In this document: piece by piece, positions 1-7,365 of the stretch | Numbering within the stretch: the first letter of the stretch is position 1 | Layout: each line of letters starts with the position of its first letter | Assembly: GCA_009692485.1 (NCBI GenBank) | Contig: SHZB01000009.1 | Span: 1-39,934, forward strand | Length of the DNA: 39,934 nucleotides | DNA from: Myxococcales bacterium | GTDB lineage: Bacteria > Myxococcota_A > Polyangia > Polyangiales > Polyangiaceae | Direction: 5' to 3' | The notes under the pieces: generated by a model | The model's input: the letters and a program-made list of their open reading frames with translations, nothing else | What the model was told of the DNA's origin: nothing | Database searches by the model: none | Translations under genes and position numbers: made by a program

Positions 1-57
1 GAGCCGAACGCGCCTCGCCCGTGGACGTTTCGCCAGCCGGTCGAGCTGCCGCCATAG
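1..57 (+). CDS. possible 3' end of a gene entering from the left
   Basis: Frame 1 reads EPNAPRPWTFRQPVELPP and stops at TAG 55-57, immediately before the 15-bp repeat array. The peptide is too short to assign a family. Frame 3 is also open (to 215) and would instead give a gene tail built from the repeat itself (motifs IATHGIGKQ). The window edge prevents a choice between the two. The frame 1 reading is favoured because other arrays in this window also begin at a stop codon. Confidence 0.3.
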   Translation, partial: EPNAPRPWTFRQPVELPP

Positions 58-282
58 CCACCCAGCGGATTGCCACCCACGGGATTGGCAAACAGCGGAT
101 TGCCACCCACGGGATTGGCAAACAGCAGATTGCCACCCACGGGATTGGCAAACAGCAGATTGCCACACAGCGGATTGGCAAACAGCAGATTGCCACACAG
201 CGGATTGCCGCATAGCGGATTGCCGCATAGCGGATTACCACCCACGGGATTGGCACATACGGGATTGGCCACTTCGCTATTT
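58..282. repeat. 15-bp tandem array (14 full units) between two gene ends
   Basis: Fourteen consecutive 15-bp units run from 58 to 267 (unit types CCACCCAGCGGATTG, CCACCCACGGGATTG, GCAAACAGCAGATTG, CCGCATAGCGGATTG). A degenerate fifteenth unit runs to 282. The array begins right after a possible plus-strand stop (55-57) and ends on the stop of the minus-strand lipoprotein (277-279). Neighbouring units share the same substitutions, which indicates local slippage or unequal exchange. There are no unique spacers, so this is not a CRISPR array. Confidence 0.9.
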
Positions 283-1356
283 TATCAACTCGATGAGCTC
301 GCCGACGCCGACCCAAACGGCCTCGCCGGTGTCGATGTGACGCACCTTGATCTCGTGCAAGACCGTCGTCATCACGGCCATGTCCGGCGTGTTGCCGAAG
401 CTATCGACGAACACGAAAGAATGCACCTTTCCGGGCTGGCGCGCCGCGAGCGCAAGTGCCAGTTGGTCCAGGACGGTGACGGCGTCTTCGGGGCTGAAGC
501 TGCAGTTCATTGGCGGCGGAACGCCCGCGGCGATCTCGGCAGCGCACTCGAGCGCGGCGGCCGTAGGCACCAACAACAGGCCAGTCTTCGCGTGCGTGGT
601 CCAGTTCGAGCCAGCCTCCGCGTACCACGGCGTCATCTGCCCTTCGAGCGTGGCGGGGTAGACGTCGTGGCAGAGCGTCGGGCTCGTGCAGCCTGCCGCA
701 TCACCCGGATCGCTGAGCGATAAGAGGCAATACTCTACCATGGCGGTCGCGGCCTCGTAGCCCACCTCGAGCACCGCTCCGACCCAATCGACCTTCGAGC
801 ACGTGTTCGATACGTGCAGCGCCGTGACGCCAAGCGAGTCGATGGCCGACTTCTGTTTGGCAAGCTCTGTGACCATATCCGCATAGCTGTAATTGGGATT
901 GTTCGGCACGTAGCCGACGCCATTGGCATGTAGGCCAATCGCATCACCGGTGTCTTCGAGCTCTTTGAGGATGTTGACCTTGTAGGCAATACTCTTGAGG
1001 ACGATCTCCGCTCCCTCCCAGGTCGGGATCGCCCCGTGCGCGTGAAAGAGCTTTGACAGCGCGCGGATCTCAGTGACGTATTTGTCGAAGGCCGCCTTCG
1101 TCGCAACGAGCTTCTCCCCTTCGAGGTGATAGCTGAACCCAAGCCGCAGCGGCAAGAGCTCGCTGGACGCGCTACCCCCCGACCCGCCCGCGCCGCCCGT
1201 CGTCGCACTGCCGCTCGTCGTGGCACTGCCGCTCGTCGTGGCACTGCCGCTCGTCGTGGCACTGCCGGTCGTCGAGGCACTGCCGGTCGTGCTGCTGTCG
1301 CTCGAGCCGCAGGCCGCGATGGCCAGCGAGCCCATGGTCATGATCCAGTGACGCAT
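277..1356 (-). CDS. secreted lipoprotein, possible polysaccharide deacetylase-like fold
   Basis: This 359-residue protein starts MRHWIMTMGSLAIAAC, a short lipoprotein signal with lipobox AIAAC. A low-complexity linker follows (repeats of TTSGSA, about residues 20-45), then a globular domain of about 300 residues. The segments FSYHLEGE, HGAIPTWEGAEIVL and GDAIGLHANGVG resemble the strand-helix layout and His-bearing loop of NodB-like deacetylases. The canonical HxxxH motif is not clear, so the family call is tentative. I chose the start at 1356 because it places the signal peptide at the N-terminus and has GAGGAA upstream. An in-frame extension to 1662 overlaps the neighbouring acyltransferase gene and reads as non-coding. 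The stop lies on the last unit of the 15-bp array. Confidence 0.7.
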   Translation of the reverse strand: MRHWIMTMGSLAIAACGSSDSSTTGSASTTGSATTSGSATTSGSATTSGSATTGGAGGSGGSASSELLPLRLGFSYHLEGEKLVATKAAFDKYVTEIRALSKLFHAHGAIPTWEGAEIVLKSIAYKVNILKELEDTGDAIGLHANGVGYVPNNPNYSYADMVTELAKQKSAIDSLGVTALHVSNTCSKVDWVGAVLEVGYEAATAMVEYCLLSLSDPGDAAGCTSPTLCHDVYPATLEGQMTPWYAEAGSNWTTHAKTGLLLVPTAAALECAAEIAAGVPPPMNCSFSPEDAVTVLDQLALALAARQPGKVHSFVFVDSFGNTPDMAVMTTVLHEIKVRHIDTGEAVWVGVGELIELIK

Positions 1357-1359
1357 CTG

Positions 1360-1422
1360 TGATGTTCCTCGATTCATTCCTGATGTTCTTCGGTGCATTT
1401 CTGATGTTGCTCGACTTTCGGA
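1360..1422. repeat. three 21-bp repeats in the leader of the lipoprotein gene
   Basis: Three 21-bp units (1360-1380, 1381-1401, 1402-1422) each start TGATGTT on the plus strand. Read on the minus strand, the units nearest the gene carry a GAGGAA or GAAGAA tract and an ATG, so the repeat multiplies potential start sites. Translating through it would give an N-terminus with the repeating pattern MHRRTSG / MNRGTSQ / MRHW. Confidence 0.75.
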
Positions 1423-1472
1423 GTCTACAATGTTTCGGGACTCTATCGCACTGCGCTCCGTCGTCTGCAGGC

Positions 1473-2264
1473 TCACTCGGCGGCGAGGCGGGTCAGCGTC
1501 GCCTGCATGACGTCGCGCACGCGGGCATCGCACTCGGCCACGTAGCCCTCGTCCTCGGCACCGCCGACTCGCGCCGTGAAGTGCACCGGCTCGAGCGCCT
1601 CGACCACGATGCGTGCAGGCAACGGAATGTACGGCGGCACGAAGCCGATCGTCAGTCCCCACGGCACGCTCAACGCAAGCGGTAATGCCTTGAGTCGCAT
1701 CCAGCGATCGGTGCCAAGCGCGCGCGCGAGCCAGCGCATGTCATCGAGCACGATGAGCGTGGAGTGTGCGCCCGCCGCCACCACCGGAACGATCGGCACG
1801 CGGGCTCGAAGCGCCAGCCGGATGTAGCCACACCGGTCGCCGAATACGATGCGGTTGCGCTCGCGATACGGGCGCAGCGAGTCCAGCTCGCCCCCCGGAT
1901 ACACGAGGACTTTGCTGCCGCGGGCGAGGATCCGCATGGCGTTTTCGTGGCTCGCGCGCACTGCCCCAAGCGGCGACACCAAGTGGCGGAGCCCGGGCAT
2001 CCGCAAGAACACTTCATGGGCGAGCGCGTAAGGTACCGCGTCGAGGCCGTGGGCGACGAACGCCTCGGAGAAGAACAAGAAGGTGTCGCCCGAATAGGGT
2101 CCGCCGCTGTGATTTCCGACGTAGAGCGCCGCCCCCGATGGAATGCGTTCGAGCCCGCGGGCCTCGGCCCTGTGCCACGGCTTCATCACGCTGAGCACCC
2201 ACCGCGCCGCTTGGGCGATGCGCGCCGGATCGCGATGCTCGAGGCTGTCGATGTCGTACGCCAT
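1473..2264 (-). CDS. PlsC-like lysophospholipid acyltransferase
   Basis: This 263-residue protein of the glycerolipid acyltransferase family probably transfers an acyl chain to a lysophospholipid or related acceptor at the inner membrane. The N-terminal third has the block I histidine motif GNHSGGPYSGD (about residues 50-60), in which the Asp is further from the His than in the classical HX4D. The block III-like motif VYPGGELDSLRP (about 123-134) and VPIVPVVAAGAHST (about 157-170) follow. This set matches the branch containing TMEM68/DGAT-like bacterial proteins better than E. coli PlsC. It lies 21 bp downstream of the VOC gene on the same strand, so the two are probably co-transcribed. Acceptor and acyl donor cannot be read from the sequence. 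Confidence 0.85.
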   Translation of the reverse strand: MAYDIDSLEHRDPARIAQAARWVLSVMKPWHRAEARGLERIPSGAALYVGNHSGGPYSGDTFLFFSEAFVAHGLDAVPYALAHEVFLRMPGLRHLVSPLGAVRASHENAMRILARGSKVLVYPGGELDSLRPYRERNRIVFGDRCGYIRLALRARVPIVPVVAAGAHSTLIVLDDMRWLARALGTDRWMRLKALPLALSVPWGLTIGFVPPYIPLPARIVVEALEPVHFTARVGGAEDEGYVAECDARVRDVMQATLTRLAAE

Positions 2265-2285
2265 TCGCGGCCGTTCGCTCGCAGC

Positions 2286-2684
2286 TCACGAGTCGGCGAG
2301 CATGGCGGTGACGTCGCCGGCGCGACCGCGAGGGCCGCTCTCGAAGTAGATCTCGATCGCGTAGCTGTCCGGATCGAGCGTGCTGAAGGTGTAATAGCCG
2401 CCGTAGTCCTGGGGCCCATGCACGATCTCTGCGCCGCGCTCACGCAGACGCGCAAGCCACGCATCGACCTCTTCACGCGTGTCGACGCGAAAGCCAAAAT
2501 GGAAGCGCCGGTGGATGAGCGGCTGGCCCTTCACGAGCGCAAGATCCGACGTCCCGCACGAGAGAAACACGAAGTCGCCCTCGCGAAATGCGAGCTCCAT
2601 ACCGAAGGTCTCTTGGTAATAGCGGGCGGCCTCATCGACGTCGCTCACGACGAGGTTCACGTGGTTCAGCGCGCGCATCTTCAT
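2286..2684 (-). CDS. VOC (glyoxalase/dioxygenase) superfamily protein
   Basis: This 132-residue single-module vicinal-oxygen-chelate protein has the start LNHVNLVVSDVDEAARYYQETFGMEL, typical of glyoxalase I/bleomycin-resistance folds, and the final strand LDPDSYAIEIYFES with the usual metal-ligand Glu. Candidate ligands are the His of NHVNL, the His pair in IHRRFHFGF and the Glu of YAIEIY. These are consistent with a metal-dependent lyase, isomerase or dioxygenase, but the substrate is unknown. MKMRAL and MRAL are alternative starts. It is followed after 21 bp by the acyltransferase gene. Confidence 0.85.
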   Translation of the reverse strand: MKMRALNHVNLVVSDVDEAARYYQETFGMELAFREGDFVFLSCGTSDLALVKGQPLIHRRFHFGFRVDTREEVDAWLARLRERGAEIVHGPQDYGGYYTFSTLDPDSYAIEIYFESGPRGRAGDVTAMLADS

Positions 2685-2742
2685 CGCGCAAAGCTAACAC
2701 GGGCTCCTCCGGCGCCGGCCCCGAACCACCCGAAGAGACGGC

Positions 2743-2825
2743 TACGCGTACCACGCCGAGAGGCGGCTATGCGTACCGCGCCGAGAGGCGGCTATGCGTA
2801 CCGCGCCGAGAGGCGGCTATGCGTA
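2743..2825. repeat. 25-bp tandem repeat seeded on a stop codon
   Basis: About three and a half units of 25 bp lie here: the string AGGCGGCTAT recurs at 2761, 2786 and 2811 and a degenerate copy precedes them. On the minus strand each unit begins TACGCATAG, which is the last two codons plus stop of the saccharopine dehydrogenase-like gene (stop 2817-2819). The gene end is therefore unit one of the array. The stem CGCC-TCTC-GGCG in each unit is weak. Confidence 0.85.
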
Positions 2826-3896
2826 ATAGCGCCCGAAGCGGTTCTCGATGAACTCTTTGTAGTTCACGTCCTCTTGCCGGACGAAGCCCTTTTGCGGAAG
2901 CTTGCCCTCGAGCAAGAGGTCCAGGACGCCGCAGAGCCCGGCCGCCGTCGTGATCTGGATCGCCGACCAGTTCTCGCCGTAGATGGTCTGGTGATGGACC
3001 GTGCGAGCATAGGTGTACTCGACGAAATTGTTTTTCCACCGACCTTGCGCGGACACATAGACGACGACTTGATCTTGATAGGTCGTCGGCAGGGCGCGCT
3101 CGAAGATCTCTTTCAGCGTGTCCTGGTAGCGATTCATGCGGAGATCTTTCATCAAGAGGCGCATGAACTGGCAGTGTCCCGGGTAGCGAATGGACTTGTA
3201 GTCCACGTTCTTCACCCGACCCTGCATGGTGCGGCAGAGACTGCCGAGCCCGCCCGAGGTGTTGAAGGCCTCGTACTCGACGCCGTCGACCGTGATGTTC
3301 TCGAGGCCCTCCAGCGGCTCGACCATCCCGATGACGCCGTCCTTCAGGGACTCGCACGAGTTTGCGTACTCGTTGATGAGACCCTCCGTGCTCCAGGTGA
3401 GGTTGTACTTGAGCATGTTCGACGGAAAGCGCGGCAACGCCCCGACCCGCATCTTGAGGGTCTCCACCTCGTCCATGCGATTGGCCAGATGCAGCGCCGT
3501 GATCGTGATGAAGCCGGGCGCGAGCCCGCACTGTGGAATGAGCGCTTTCTTCGACTGCGGCTCGAGCGCCAAGACCTTGCGCGTGGTCTCGATGTCCTCG
3601 GTCAAATCGAGGTAGTGGAGATCGTATTGGATGGCCTGCGCTGCGATGAAGGGGTTCGACTCGAAGGGGCAGCAGCTCAAGACCGCGGTCGCGCCGGCGA
3701 GCACCGGCTCGAGCGTGCGCTCATCCGCAAAATCGATGCGATGGCCGGTGGCCGCCCCGCCGACGCGGCTCGCCAGCTCCAACGCGGCCTCCTCGCGAAC
3801 GTCGCCGATGCGGACCTCGTAGTCCCCGGAACGACCCAGAAAATGGGCCACCATGCGGCCGATCTTGCCTGCGCCGAGTACAGCAATCTTGGTCAT
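2817..3896 (-). CDS. saccharopine dehydrogenase family oxidoreductase
   Basis: This 359-residue NAD(P)-dependent enzyme is of the saccharopine dehydrogenase / lysine 6-dehydrogenase type. The N-terminal Rossmann motif AVLGAGKIGRMVAHFLG (residues 4-20) binds the cofactor. The middle segment LIPQCGLAPGFITITALHLA is characteristic of the family, and the C-terminal part supplies the substrate domain. The length fits single-domain bacterial relatives rather than the bifunctional enzyme. Either lysine oxidation at C6 or saccharopine chemistry is possible, and the sequence alone does not decide. The gene is first in a minus-strand series with the VOC and acyltransferase genes, though 132 bp containing the 25-bp repeat separates it from the next. 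Confidence 0.85.
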   Translation of the reverse strand: MTKIAVLGAGKIGRMVAHFLGRSGDYEVRIGDVREEAALELASRVGGAATGHRIDFADERTLEPVLAGATAVLSCCPFESNPFIAAQAIQYDLHYLDLTEDIETTRKVLALEPQSKKALIPQCGLAPGFITITALHLANRMDEVETLKMRVGALPRFPSNMLKYNLTWSTEGLINEYANSCESLKDGVIGMVEPLEGLENITVDGVEYEAFNTSGGLGSLCRTMQGRVKNVDYKSIRYPGHCQFMRLLMKDLRMNRYQDTLKEIFERALPTTYQDQVVVYVSAQGRWKNNFVEYTYARTVHHQTIYGENWSAIQITTAAGLCGVLDLLLEGKLPQKGFVRQEDVNYKEFIENRFGRYYA

Positions 3897-3962
3897 GGCG
3901 GCGCTCGTACAACACTTACGCCCCGCGCGGGAGTCGGCGTCGCACCACGCTCGCCGAGCGCG

Positions 3963-4695
3963 CTATTCGCACGGGGAGCCGCCGTTCGCCGCCGCGGGCA
4001 CCACCGGCGCACCCTTCGCAAGACCAGCGAGAAAACAGGCATAGGCGTGCTTGGGCGACGCGGTTTGAAACACGACCTCGTGTCCGTCCTCGAGGCCATC
4101 TTCCAACGTCTGGGCCACGACCGCCGTGGCGGGCTCGCCCTTCGCCGATGCCGTGTTGTGGAGCTGGGGCAGGTCGATGGCGCCTCGCTTCACGAGAGCA
4201 AGCAGCGAGGCGATCGGGGCGAGGCCCGCGAGCTCGGCCGACTGTTCGTCAAGTGCGTCGCCGGCAAGATCGAGCCCGAACGCCAGACTCATCGCGTTGG
4301 CAATGGGCGCCATGATGTAATCGTCCACGACCCCCTGCATCATGAGCACGTGCCGAGGGCCGCCCACGATGGGCTCATGGACGACGTGACGGCCATAGGC
4401 GGGTGGGTCCGCGGGCTCGCTCGCCCACTGCAACAGCGACAGAATCGGCGAGCCCCGGTCGAGGGAGTGCCCCGCCCCGGTGAGGCCGAGCAAGAGTTCC
4501 GCGAAGGGCTTGATGTGCAGTGGCTTTTGTTTGTGGAGCACATTCTCGAGGTAGCGGCAGCCGCGTGAGCCGCCTTGCTCATGCCCGCAGGGACGGCCCC
4601 CGAGAGCATGGCCGTCACGGCATCGGAGACACCCAGAGGGGCGCCCGCGGCGTCACGAATCGCGCGCGTGAGGACTACCGCATAGCGGTATGGGC
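3963..4695 (-). pseudogene. remnant of a lipase-like alpha/beta-hydrolase protein
   Basis: Two frames carry recognisable pieces of one protein. The upstream piece, read leftwards from about 4695, gives PYRYAVVLTRAIRDAAGAPL, the linker sequence typical of the N-terminal domain of myxobacterial lipase-like (virulence-factor lipase) proteins. The downstream piece, in another frame to the stop at 3963, gives HIKPFAELLLGLTGAG and GGPRHVLMMQGVVDDYIMAP, which resemble the C-terminal end of such hydrolases with the catalytic-Asp-type VVDD loop. The part between, which should hold the nucleophile Ser elbow, is missing, and the 5' end is lost at about 4690-4700. An ORF of 192 codons (3963-4541) survives but lacks a plausible start. 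Family naming is from memory of the motif style. Confidence 0.6.
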
Positions 4696-4703
4696 CCGCA
4701 ACG

Positions 4704-5048
4704 GAATGCCCTGCAGCGGTACGCCGCTCACCGCGAAGGCCCGCGCCCGGCTTTCTCACCTGTTTTGGGGGTGGCTATGTCGCATCCGGAAGTGCGGGGG
4801 CGGACAAGCTTCCGCGACCGTGGCTGCCACGCGGGCTCGCGCTCACCGATGCCGAAGGTGCTGGCGAGGTGCAGACCCCGCTCATGGGCTCGGCGTGCGA
4901 CGGCGTGGCCCTCGGCGAGCCGGTCTTTTTCCGCGCCGCGAAGGCCGGAGAGCTGATGGAGCGCTTCACCGAAGTATTGCTGGTCTCGCGTACAGGCGAG
5001 GTCGAGCGCGTGCCCACCTACCGCGGCGAAGGCTGGTCATTCGGCTAG
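4704..5048 (+). pseudogene. C-terminal fragment of an amino acid deaminase/aldolase (D-threonine aldolase-like)
   Basis: A frame open from 4686 to the stop at 5046-5048 reads RRPAPGFLTCFGGGYVASGS, then GEVQTPLMG, FFRAAKAGELMERF and PTYRGEGWSFG. This is the C-terminal end of the alanine racemase-fold amino acid deaminase/aldolase family. The complete N-terminal PLP-binding barrel (about 300 residues) is absent: the frame meets a stop at 4683-4685 and joins the lipase-like remnant directly. The terminal codons are the first unit of a 15-bp tandem repeat. The fragment cannot encode a working enzyme. Confidence 0.75.
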
Positions 5049-5099
5049 TGGCCATTCCGCTAGTGGCCATTCCGCTAACGGCCATTCGGCTATTGGCCA
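5035..5099. repeat. 15-bp tandem repeat starting with the last codons of the aldolase remnant
   Basis: Units at 5035-5049, 5050-5064, 5065-5079 and 5080-5094 (GGTCATTCGGCTAGT, GGCCATTCCGCTAGT, GGCCATTCCGCTAAC, GGCCATTCGGCTATT) are followed by a broken fifth. Unit one is the final codons and TAG stop of the preceding reading frame. The unit resembles those at 58-282 (reverse complement GGCAATCCGCTATGC) and 16990-17105 (reverse complement GGCATTCCGCAATTC). Confidence 0.85.
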
Positions 5100-5158
5100 T
5101 GAAGGGCCGCTGCTATTCGGTAGTCACCCAGCTTCGATTCAGGAGCGACGCCGCCCCG

Positions 5159-6091
5159 CTATGGAGCAGACACGCAGCTCATCGGCAAGCTGCACTGGTT
5201 GTCGAGGCCTGGCCAGCATTCGGCGCCAGCCTTGCTCGTGTCGATGCACTTGCCGTGCACGCACTCAACGCCGGAGTGCACGTCAAAGGGCTGCCAGCCG
5301 CACTCATTGCCATTCTGACAAGACTGGCCGACGCCGAGATTCTTCTTGCATACTAGCTTGGCGAGATCGCAGTACGCGCCCTTGACGCAGTCGCCGCCGC
5401 CACACTTGCCGCCGAGCGACACGGGCTTGCCGCAGCGCCCGTCGATGGCGGGATCTGCGTCGATGCGGCACACGAGGCCGTCGGCGCACTCTTTCGTGGA
5501 GAAGCCGCAGAGCTCGCCCGCCTTGGGAAATGGCACACACTTGATCGTGAGGCGTTGGCAAGTGAGGTCCGGCCCGCAAGCATCGAGACCGAGATAGCCG
5601 TCGCACGAGTCGCCCGACTTCGGAAGCGCGGAGCACTTTCCGATGACTACCGATGACATCGCGCAGAGCTGCTTTGCGGGACAATCCGTCGCTGGTGGAT
5701 TGCAGATTGCCCCCGACGGATTGCCCTGTTGGCAGACATCATTCGCATCGCAATTGAGGAGGTAGCAAGTCCCGTCTTGCGGGACCTGCTTGCAGGCGAG
5801 GCCCGCCACGCAGTCCTCTGCCGCCTCGCACGCGCCGCCGAGCGCGATCCGCGGCTCGCAGGTCCCGACGGTGCCCGAATTCGATTCGGTGCAATAGAGC
5901 CCGCTGGCGCAACCGTCGCTCGTGCCGCAGGCCTGTCCGACCGTGCGCGGCGCGTCACAGACGTATTGCAAGCCGGGGCCTCCGCCCGACCAGGGACCCG
6001 CCACCGGCCCGCAATCAGCCACGGCACCGACGAGCAAGAAAAGCGGAAATGCCAAGAAAAGGCTCCGAAGAATGCGTGGATGACGATTCAT
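5159..6091 (-). CDS. cysteine-rich secreted lipoprotein
   Basis: This 310-residue protein starts at MNRHPRILRSLFLAFPLFLL with lipobox AVADC, so it is probably anchored to the outer membrane or exposed at the surface. The mature part is a string of short disulfide-type modules such as GQACGTSDGCASGLYC, GGACEAAEDCVAGLAC and GQSCQNGNECGW. This is the Dickkopf-N-like or TIL-like cysteine pattern common in myxobacterial lipoproteins. The modules suggest binding rather than catalysis, and no enzyme motif is visible. The start at 6091 was chosen over an upstream in-frame start (6160) because it gives a normal signal peptide. It is divergent from the lipoprotein gene at 6197, so both promoters must lie in the 105 bp between. 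Confidence 0.85.
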   Translation of the reverse strand: MNRHPRILRSLFLAFPLFLLVGAVADCGPVAGPWSGGGPGLQYVCDAPRTVGQACGTSDGCASGLYCTESNSGTVGTCEPRIALGGACEAAEDCVAGLACKQVPQDGTCYLLNCDANDVCQQGNPSGAICNPPATDCPAKQLCAMSSVVIGKCSALPKSGDSCDGYLGLDACGPDLTCQRLTIKCVPFPKAGELCGFSTKECADGLVCRIDADPAIDGRCGKPVSLGGKCGGGDCVKGAYCDLAKLVCKKNLGVGQSCQNGNECGWQPFDVHSGVECVHGKCIDTSKAGAECWPGLDNQCSLPMSCVSAP

Positions 6092-6196
6092 GGGCGACCT
6101 ATGCGTGAAGTTGGCGAGGGGATGGAACGAGTATCCAAGGAGACGCGGCGCGTGTAGCATAGAGTAGTACCCGTGGCTACACTAACCGGGCCGAGC

Positions 6197-7255
6197 ATGA
6201 ATAAGAAAGCATTGAGTCTTCATGGCGCGCTGTTCGTACTTGCGGCTGGCGTTGCCGCAGCGGTAATCGGTTGCGAGGGCGCGGCTCAGCAGCTGTTGCC
6301 CGGTGAGGGCGGCGGGCCGGTGGCGTGCGGCGGGGGCTGTCCCGCAGAGCAGAAGTGTCACTTCGCAGATGGCCAATGCATCTATGGCGGAATTGCCAAT
6401 TGCGGGCCGTGTGCCGAGGGCGCGCAGTGTTCGCCCGCATTCCCCGAGCCGACCTGCGTCATTGGCACTTGCTCGGCGCCGACAGACTTCAGCGCGACCG
6501 TGTTGAAGCTCGTCTCGCTCGCCGTCGCCCCGCGTGAGAGCGGCTGCGATCTCGATGGCGATGGAAACCCCAACAACAGCCTCGCGTCGGTGCTCGCGGA
6601 TGTCGATCTGAACGCGGAGATCGCCATCGCGGTCGCCTCCGATCGGGCGAGCGTGCTGCTCGAGGCGACCGACGCGGGTTGGGGCGAATTGGGGTCTCCC
6701 TTCGATGTCTCGCTGTGGTTTGGGACGCTCGCGCAAGAAAGCGCGAAGTGCTCGCCGGCAAACCCCGAGGCGTTTTGCACCTATACGGTAGCGCGCGCGA
6801 GCTACGACCCCGCGACCCTAAAGACCACCTGCGAGACGTGGCTGCGCTTCGACGGCGTCCAGCGAACGGGTGAGATCGTAGCGTCGCCGTCGCCCGGCTC
6901 GGCGCTCGACATGGTGGTGCCGGTCACGGTCGGAAGCTGGCTCCTGCAATTGCTCGGCGCGCGCTTCGACGCGACCGCGACCGCCTCCGCCGGAACGGAT
7001 CCACCAAGCGGCCCAGCGCTCGAGGGGCGGCTCTGCGCGGCGGTGCCCAAATCGGATCTGCTGCTCGCGGTGGACACTTTGCCAGCAGACGTCCTGGCCA
7101 AATTTGGCGGTCGTAACTTCGTCCGCAATGTCCTCGACGGCGCGCTCGAGGCGGACATCGACGCCGATGGCGATGGCGTGGGCGAAAGCGTCTCGGCCGC
7201 GATGAGCTGGCACGCCGTACCCGCGCGCATCGTCGGCTACAGTCCCACGGAGTGA
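6197..7255 (+). CDS. secreted lipoprotein with Cys-rich N-terminal module
   Basis: This 352-residue protein starts MNKKALSLHGALFVLAAG with lipobox AVIGC. A short Cys-rich stretch (CGGGCPAEQKCHFADGQC, NCGPCAEGAQC) is followed by a larger domain. Two acidic loops, DLDGDGNPNNS and DIDADGDGVGES, resemble calcium-binding DxDxDG loops, as in many secreted myxobacterial proteins. I do not recognise the main domain. The start MNKKAL is preferred over an upstream MATLTG because of the signal peptide. It is divergent from the other Cys-rich lipoprotein, and the two may belong to one envelope function. Confidence 0.8.
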   Translation: MNKKALSLHGALFVLAAGVAAAVIGCEGAAQQLLPGEGGGPVACGGGCPAEQKCHFADGQCIYGGIANCGPCAEGAQCSPAFPEPTCVIGTCSAPTDFSATVLKLVSLAVAPRESGCDLDGDGNPNNSLASVLADVDLNAEIAIAVASDRASVLLEATDAGWGELGSPFDVSLWFGTLAQESAKCSPANPEAFCTYTVARASYDPATLKTTCETWLRFDGVQRTGEIVASPSPGSALDMVVPVTVGSWLLQLLGARFDATATASAGTDPPSGPALEGRLCAAVPKSDLLLAVDTLPADVLAKFGGRNFVRNVLDGALEADIDADGDGVGESVSAAMSWHAVPARIVGYSPTE

Positions 7256-7271
7256 GCGGTGGAGTGAGCGG
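7248..7271. repeat. 12-bp tandem duplication containing a stop codon
   Basis: GGAGTGAGCGGT is repeated twice directly across the stop of the preceding gene (TGA 7253-7255), so a second TGA follows in the same frame twelve bases later. Confidence 0.8.
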
Positions 7272-7365
7272 TGCGGATGGACGCATTCCGCGTGAGCACC
7301 TGCATCCGCGGCCGCTCGGCGCTTGCGGAGTACCGTCGTCGGCATCGAGCTACTAGGCTCGCGCG

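Noticed and set aside
58-282. CRISPR-like appearance of the repeat array
   Set aside because: Units are contiguous 15-bp repeats without unique spacers, and no cas gene is present in the window.
1764-4568. 934-codon plus-strand open frame
   Set aside because: It is antisense to the PlsC-like, VOC and saccharopine dehydrogenase-like genes, which have clear family motifs; it is a GC-rich shadow.
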